DNA from: Vibrio hannami
GTDB lineage: Bacteria > Pseudomonadota > Gammaproteobacteria > Enterobacterales > Vibrionaceae
Direction of reading: 5' to 3'
NCBI RefSeq assembly: GCF_029589055.1
Contig: NZ_JARQZP010000006.1
Coordinates: 124,001 to 188,000 of the forward strand
Length of the DNA stretch: 64,000 bases
A model generated the notes under the pieces. The model was not told where the DNA came from. It was given only the letters and a program-made list of their open reading frames with translations, and did not search any database. This document shows, piece after piece, positions 58,175 through 64,000 of the stretch (position 1 is its first letter; every line of letters begins with the position of its first letter). Both the position numbers and the translations under genes were made by a program.

Positions 58175-59880
58175 ATGTCCCTTTTAGAAGTTAAGAACCT
58201 ACGTATCGAATATCCGTCGCGTCATGGTGTGCATGCAGCGGTAAAGGAGTTATCGTTTTCTATTGAACGTGGTGAGATTGTAGGTGTTGTAGGTGAGTCT
58301 GGTGCAGGTAAATCAACGGTAGGCAATGCTGTTATCGATCTATTGAGCCCTCCTGGCCTCATCGCAAGCGGCGATGTTTATCTTGATGGGGAAAAATCTC
58401 GGGTCTGAAGCCAGAAGAGATGCGCAAAGTTCGCGGATCTAAAATCGGCTTTATTTTCCAGGATCCGATGACATCTCTAAACCCTCTTTTTACTGTCGAG
58501 CACCAGCTAAAAGAGACGATTCACACCAATATGAAGGTGTCTGATGAAGAAGCTTACGAAAGAGCTCTGAATCTGATGAAGCAGGTTGGTATACCTCAAC
58601 CAGAAAACCGTCTCAAACAGTTCCCTCACCAGTTTTCTGGTGGTATGCGTCAGCGTGTGGTAATCGCTATCGCATTGGCTGGTGAACCGGATCTAATTAT
58701 CGCAGACGAACCAACAACTGCTCTGGATGTATCCATCCAGGATCAGATCCTGAGCCTTATCCGTGAGTTGTGTGTTAAGAATAATGTAGGCTGTATGCTG
58801 GTTACCCACGATATGGGTGTAGTATCTAACGTTACCGATAAAGTTGCAGTAATGTACCGTGGTGATTTGGTTGAGTTTGGCAAGACAGAAAAAGTACTTG
58901 GCGACCCAGATCACTCCTATACTCGCAGCCTGATTTCAGCTGTACCTCGCTCAGATAGAAAACTGGATCGCTTCCCTCTTGTTAGCTATATAGAAGAAGC
59001 TCATGAAATGGAGCCTCTTGATGTTAAGAACCATTGGCTTGGTCAGAGCCAGGATCATCGTTCATATGCGGGCCCTCTATTAAATGTTGAGAATGTGAGT
59101 CTGCGTTTTGTAACCAAAGACTCGCTGTTTGAAAGCCGTCGTGAGTATGTTCAGGCATCTAATGACGTAAGCTTTGAAGTATTTGAGGGTGAAACCTTTG
59201 GGCTGGTAGGTGAATCTGGTTCTGGTAAATCTACTATCGCACGAGTAATTGCAGGGTTGTATGAACCAAATGCAGGTAAAGTAACGTTTGAAGGCGTTGA
59301 CCTTACTTCTTTGAAATCTGAAAAAGAACGTCGCCCAATGCGTCGTCAGATGCAGATGGTGTTCCAGAACCCATACACCTCAATGAACCCGCGAATGAAG
59401 ATATTCGATATCATTGCAGAGCCTATTCGTTTCCATAAACTGACACGTAACGAGGCAGAGACTCGCCAAATCGTAAACGATCTACTAGAGCATGTAGGTT
59501 TAGGAAAAATGGCAGGTGTGAAGTATCCACATGAGTTCTCTGGTGGTCAGCGCCAACGTATTTCGATAGCTCGTGCATTGGCGACTCGTCCTCGTCTTCT
59601 TATTTGTGATGAACCAACATCGGCACTAGATGTATCGGTTCAAGCTCAAATCCTTAACCTGCTAAAAGACCTTCAGGATGAGCTAAATCTGACCATGCTG
59701 TTTATCAGCCATGACTTACCAGTTATCCGCCAGATGTGTGATCGCATTGGTGTGATGAAGATGGGTACGCTACTGGAAGTAGCTCCTACAGAACAATTAT
59801 TTAAAGAACCACAACACGAATACAGCAAGCAACTTATCTCATTGATGCCGGAATTTACCGGACTTCGTGAGGAATTATAA
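58175..59880 (+). pseudogene. Peptide-type ABC transporter, fused double ATP-binding protein, frameshifted
   Basis: Two ABC ATPase modules lie in one polypeptide of about 568 residues, as in GsiA or YejF. Module 1 starts MSLLEVKNLRIEYPS with Walker A GESGAGKST and has signature FSGGMRQRV. Module 2 has Walker A GESGSGKST and signature FSGGQRQRIS. The frame breaks at the A5 run 58392-58396; one more A restores DGEKISGLKPEEMRK. Everything downstream is intact. It would energise the two permeases downstream for uptake of peptides or a similar ligand. Confidence 0.85.
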
Positions 59881-60027
59881 GCTGTCGAATTTTTGTCTGT
59901 TGGGATGCCGTTTTACTCAGCAGACAGAAAGATTTCTTGAGCCAATCAGCTCTGGAACAACAAAAGTAACAGAAGCAAATACAACAAAACAAACAGGGAT
60001 TCGGATTCCCGCATAAGGAGTTATGCA

Positions 60028-61582
60028 ATGAAAACCATTAAGACCAAACTAGCAGTGGCTCTAATGGCTGCTGGCCTATCTTTTAGCGCTGCTGCTGCAG
60101 ATATCACAGTAGCTTACGATGCAGACCCAGTATCACTGGACCCGCATGAGCAGCTATCTGGTGGTACACTGCAAATGTCTCACATGGTATTTGACCCTCT
60201 AGTCCGCTACACACAAAAACTGGATTTTGAACCTCGCTTGGCATCAAGCTGGGAACGTGTAGACGACAAAACTTTCCGTTTCAAACTACGTGAAGGCGTG
60301 AAATTCCACTCTGGTAACATGATGACTGCAGACGATGTTGTATGGACATTCGATCGTCTGAAAGCTTCTCCAGACTTTAAAGCTATCTTTGCACCATATG
60401 AGAAGATGGTTAAAGTGGATGATTACACTGTAGATATCGTTTCTACTGGTGCTTACCCTCTAGTGCTACAGACTGCAACTTACATCTTCCCAATGGACAG
60501 CAAGTTCTACTCTGGTGAAACTGCTGACGGTAAAGATAAAGCTGAAGTTGTTAAGCACGGTAACTCTTTCGCATCTACAAACGTATCTGGTACTGGTCCT
60601 TTCACTGTTACATCACGTGAGCAGGGCGTAAAAGTAGAGTTCGCTCGCTTTGATGGTTACTGGGACAAAGAGTCTAAAGGTAACGTAGATAAGCTAACTC
60701 TAGTGCCAATCAAAGAAGACGCAACTCGTGTTGCTGCACTTCTTTCTGGTGACGTAGATATGATTGCACCAGTTGCACCTAACGACCACAAGCGCGTTAA
60801 AGATGCGAAAAATGTTGATCTGGTAACGCTACCTGGTACTCGTATCATCACTTTCCAGATGAACCAGAACAGCAACGAAGCGCTTAAAGATGTTCGTGTT
60901 CGTCAGGCGATTGTACACGCGATCAACAACGAAGGTATCGTGAAGAAAATCATGAAAGGCTTCGCGACAACTGCTGGTCAGCAAGGTCCAGAAGGCTACG
61001 CTGGTTACGATGCGAACCTTGTTCCTCGTTACGACCTGAAAAAAGCTAAAGAGCTAATGAAAGAAGCTGGCTATGCAGATGGCTTCTCTCTAACAATGAT
61101 GGCTCCAAACAACCGTTACGTGAACGATGCGAAGATTGCTCAAGCAGCGGCTGCAATGCTTTCTAAGATCGGTATCAAGGTTGATCTGAAAACTCTTCCT
61201 AAAGCGCAGTACTGGCCTGAGTTCGATGTTTGTGCTGCAGACATGATGATGATCGGTTGGCACTCGGATACAGAGGATTCTGCGAACTTCTCTGAATTCC
61301 TGACAATGACTCGTAACGAAGAAACCGGTCGTGGTCAGTACAACTAGTGGTCACTACTCAAATGCTGATGTAGACCGTCTGGTTGAAGAGTCTAACGTTG
61401 AAACAGATCCAGCTAAGCGAGCGAAGATGCTACAGCAGGTTGAAGCAACGCTTTACAACGAAGCTGCGTTTGTACCTCTACACTGGCAGAACCTTGCTTG
61501 GGGTGCAAAATCTAACGTTGATATCGCGCCTATCGTGAACGCAATGAACTTCCCGTACTTCGGTGACCTGGAAGTTAAATAA
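60028..61582 (+). pseudogene. Peptide-type ABC transporter, periplasmic binding protein, frameshifted
   Basis: An SBP_bac_5 family protein of about 517 residues once corrected. Signal peptide residues 1-23 (cleavage after SAAA), then ITVAYDADPVSLDPHEQ. The frame ends early at AACTAG (stop at 61345); skipping T61345 gives GRGQYN joined to SGHYSNADVDRLV, the expected continuation. The coding sequence before and after is undamaged. The ligand may be a peptide, opine or sugar; the family is broad. It follows the ATPase gene by 147 bases. Confidence 0.85.
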
Positions 61583-61595
61583 AAAACACATAGCC

Positions 61596-61703
61596 GTCAT
61601 CCCGGAAATCGCCTAAGCGATTGTCCGGGATCTAATAACGCTCATTAGTAAGTATAAGTTGATGATCAGGTTATTTAGATTCCTGCCTTCGCAGGAATGA
61701 TGA
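61596..61703. repeat. Inverted pair of REP-like hairpins
   Basis: Left unit GTCATCCCGGA..TCCGGGATCTAA (61596-61635) and right unit TTTAGATTCCTGC..GCAGGAATGATGA (61674-61703) are inverted versions of one pattern, GTCATYCC..GGRATCTAA. They face each other about 40 bases apart, between the binding-protein and permease genes. The CTTCGC / CGAAGG style hairpin is common in proteobacterial intergenic repeats. Confidence 0.75.
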
Positions 61704-61806
61704 GCTTAGTGATTATTTTTTGGTGCCTTGCCTTATTTCAGTCGGGCTGGGTGCCATTTTTAGACTGAAATTTAAGACTGAATATTGATTTACAGAGGGA
61801 CAGGGA

Positions 61807-62783
61807 ATGTTTTCGTTTCTGGTCAAGCGCCTGTATCAGGCAATAATAGTGATGTTTGTAATCAGCCTTGTGGCGTTTGCAATACAAGATAACCTGGGTG
61901 ACCCGTTGCGTGAGCTTGTTGGTCAGTCAGTCTCGGAAGCAGAGCGTCAGGCTCTTCGTGATGAGCTTGGCCTGAATGACCCGTTTATTACCAAATATAC
62001 GAGATTTGTAACCAATGCGCTTCATGGCGACCTTGGTACATCTTATTTTTTCAAAAAACCAGCGACAGAGGTTATTCTCGATAAACTGGTGGCGACACTT
62101 GAACTGGTGTTCGGTGCGTCCTTAATAATTGTTTGCTTATCAATCCCACTCGGGGTTTATTCCGCTATCCATCCAAAAAGTATATTTACTAAGGTAGTGA
62201 TGGCCTTGAGTAGTGTTGGTATCTCCATCCCGGTATTCCTTACCGCGATTATGTTGATGTATGTTTTCTCTATAGAGCTGCAGTGGTTACCTTCCTATGG
62301 TCGAGGGGAAACCGCTAATGTACTTGGTGGGAGTCTGGTTTCTTTACTATGGATGGTCTTGCACATCTGATACTGCCAAGTATCGCACTGGCCTCCATTA
62401 TGCTGCCGCTATTCATTCGCCTTGTTCGCTCTGAGATGTTGGAAGTACTGAGCTCAGAATATATTAAGTTCGCTAAGGCAAAAGGTCTGGCGATGAACAA
62501 AATTTACTATCAGCACGCTCTGAAAAATACCATGCTTCCAGTACTTACTGTTGGTGGTGTTCAGATTGGTACCATGGTTGCGTATACCATTCTTACAGAG
62601 ACGGTATTCCAATGGCCGGGTACTGGGTTCCTATTCTTAGAAGCAATAAACCGGGTTGATACGCCACTTATCACAGCATACGTAATCTTTGTTGGTCTTG
62701 TGTTTGTAGTAACCAACACCATCGTTGACCTTATGTATGGTCTGATTAACCCAACTGTAAACCTGACTGGTAAAGGAGCTTAA
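61807..62783 (+). pseudogene. Peptide-type ABC transporter permease (DppB-like), frameshifted
   Basis: About 325 residues and six membrane helices once corrected. It begins MFSFLVKRLYQAIIVMFVIS, and the EAA loop is near EYIKFAKAKGLAMNKIYYQHA. The frame breaks near 62326: one extra G (CTTGGGTGGGAG) restores LGWESGFFTMDGL, the sequence expected in this family. Upstream and downstream parts are otherwise intact. It pairs with the DppC-like permease that starts 3 bases later. Confidence 0.85.
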
Positions 62784-62785
62784 GA

Positions 62786-63724
62786 ATGAGTCAAGAAAAT
62801 ACAGTTCCAGGTCGTTGGGAGCGTTTCAGACAATCTGATTTTATGTACTACTTCCTTCGCGACAAAGTGGCGATGGCTAGTTTTACCGTATTTATGTTAT
62901 TCCTGGTTATGTCGATTGCGGCACCGCTGATCGCGCCGTCAGACCCATATGACCTGTCCTCTATTGATATTATGGACTCAGAGCTTCCTCCATCATGGAT
63001 GGAAGATGGTGATGAGCGATTCGTCCTCGGTACTGACGAACAAGGTCGTGACATTCTTTCGACGATTCTTTACGGTTCTCGCCTATCCCTGACTATCGGT
63101 TTCTTAGCCGTAGGACTTCAGTTGTTTTTGGGTATCGTCATTGGCCTGTCTGCGGGTTACTTTGGTGGCCGTATTGATAGCTTCCTGATGCGTTTTGCTG
63201 ATGTGCAGCTTTCGTTCTCTACCATGATGGTTGCCATCATTGTGTCGGCAATCTTTAAAGCTAGCTTTGGCAGTGAGTTCTATAGTCAGTATGCGGTTAT
63301 CATGCTGGTGGTGATTATCGGTGTGGCTGAGTGGCCACAGTATGCTCGTACTATTCGTGCATCGGTTCTTGCAGAGAAGAAGAAAGAGTACGTTGAGGCA
63401 GCTCGCGTAATGGGCTTTAAGTCTCCACGCATTATGTTCCGTCATATTCTGCCGAACTGCCTGTCTCCAATTTTGGTTATCTCAACAGTCCAGGTAGCAA
63501 ACGCTATCATGTCAGAAGCGGCGCTTTCTTTCCTTGGTCTGGGTCTTCCGGTTGATCAGCCATCGCTAGGTGCCTTAATTAGTATCGGATTTAACTACAT
63601 TTTCTCTGGTGCGTGGTGGATTACTGCGTTCCCAGGGTTTGTTCTGGTAACTCTGGTTCTGGTAATCAACTTGTTGGGTGACTGGTTAAGGGATGTATTT
63701 AACCCGAAAATATACAAAGGGTGA
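62786..63724 (+). CDS. Peptide-type ABC transporter permease (DppC-like)
   Basis: A 312-residue permease with the N-terminal OppC-type domain and about six membrane helices. The early segment FVLGTDEQGRDILSTILYGS is diagnostic, and the ATPase-docking EAA loop is EYVEAARVMGFKSPRIMFRH. It is the only gene of this operon without a frameshift. It starts 3 bases after the DppB-like gene, and a terminator follows. Confidence 0.93.
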   Translation: MSQENTVPGRWERFRQSDFMYYFLRDKVAMASFTVFMLFLVMSIAAPLIAPSDPYDLSSIDIMDSELPPSWMEDGDERFVLGTDEQGRDILSTILYGSRLSLTIGFLAVGLQLFLGIVIGLSAGYFGGRIDSFLMRFADVQLSFSTMMVAIIVSAIFKASFGSEFYSQYAVIMLVVIIGVAEWPQYARTIRASVLAEKKKEYVEAARVMGFKSPRIMFRHILPNCLSPILVISTVQVANAIMSEAALSFLGLGLPVDQPSLGALISIGFNYIFSGAWWITAFPGFVLVTLVLVINLLGDWLRDVFNPKIYKG

Positions 63725-63765
63725 CCAAACCGATTGATCTTTAACCTTAAAGCTACATAAACTAG

Positions 63766-63795
63766 AAGAGTCGTATCAAATACGGCTCTTTTTTT
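63766..63795 (+). terminator. Terminator of the peptide ABC operon
   Basis: AAGAGTCGTAT and ATACGGCTCTT form an 11-bp stem (one G-T pair) with a CAA loop, followed by TTTTT. Confidence 0.88.
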
Positions 63796-63864
63796 GCATT
63801 GGATGATCTATAAGTTTCAAGTGTCAAAAAATAAGCGTTAAATTTAAGGTTTAGAGAAGGACGT

Positions 63865-64000
63865 ATGAAAAACTTTCTGACAGGTAAGTCTTTACTAGCT
63901 GTATCTCTGCTTATATCCGGCCAATTGTTTTTTTCTGGCTCAGCCTTAGCCGATGAAGAGTATGTGTGTGAAGCGAGGCAAAACTCGAATAATGAACTGC
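63865..64000 (+). CDS. Exported protein of unknown function, N-terminal fragment
   Basis: The first 45 codons run off the window edge. The ATG at 63865 follows AGAAGGACGT. Residues 1-30 form a clear Sec signal peptide (basic MKNFLTGK, hydrophobic core, cleavage after SALA), and the mature part begins DEEYVCEARQNSNNEL. I do not recognise the family. It lies after the ABC operon terminator, so it is probably transcribed separately. Confidence 0.7.
   Translation, partial: MKNFLTGKSLLAVSLLISGQLFFSGSALADEEYVCEARQNSNNEL

Overview
The window is a 64 kb piece of a gammaproteobacterial main chromosome, almost certainly from a member of the Vibrionaceae (Vibrio or a close relative). It carries the replication-origin neighbourhood in the order atp operon, parAB, rsmG, mnmG, oriC, mioC, mnmE, yidC, yidD, rnpA, rpmH, dnaA, dnaN, recF, gyrB. 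It also has a Vibrio-type rRNA operon and an ilvY/ilvC - ubiK - vexBAR block that resembles Vibrio cholerae gene order (from memory). I cannot assign a species. Layout: 1-5264 is the F1Fo ATP synthase operon read leftward (atpI,B,E,F,H,A,G and the start of atpD). 5444-9665 is parB, parA, rsmG and mnmG. 9815-10118 is oriC, with 12 GATC sites in about 215 bp and DnaA boxes in the E. coli arrangement. 10164-14808 is mioC, mnmE, yidC, yidD, rnpA and rpmH. 15063-17313 is a polar amino-acid ABC transporter. 17649-23749 is dnaA-dnaN-recF-gyrB read rightward, with a parS-like palindrome inside recF. 24186-30596 holds ibpA (sigma-32 promoter and ROSE-type leader), a GntR-like repressor, avtA, glyQS and tusA. 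30695-39382 holds a candidate small RNA, a LysR regulator, acuI, the fatty-acid oxidation operon fadBA with a FadR site, yigZ, trkH and hemG. 39441-45586 is a complete rRNA operon with two 5S genes around tRNA-Thr. 45602-55863 holds ilvY (frameshifted), ilvC, ubiK, the RND efflux operon vexRAB and rep. After a cytochrome c5 gene come an Arg/His/Pro tRNA array with decaying copies and a peptide-type ABC operon (58175-63724). Most of the window is core housekeeping DNA: replication initiation and segregation, energy, translation, membrane-protein insertion, branched-chain amino-acid synthesis and efflux. I see no CRISPR array, prophage or insertion sequence. The most interesting material is intergenic. 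One dispersed element of about 90-105 bp (four copies) carries two small hairpins. Their stems differ between copies by compensatory changes while the loops keep an A-N-GGA core, which resembles CsrA/RsmA binding hairpins. A second 78-bp palindromic element lies just after the stop codons of gyrB and ilvC. REP-like CCCGGA hairpins sit between the binding-protein gene and the permease gene in both ABC transporter operons. Sequence quality needs care. Four genes (ilvY and three of four genes of the peptide ABC operon) carry single-base frameshifts, three of them at homopolymers, and two tRNAs in the rRNA spacer have indels. Assembly or sequencing error is the simplest explanation, although true decay cannot be excluded from one sequence.
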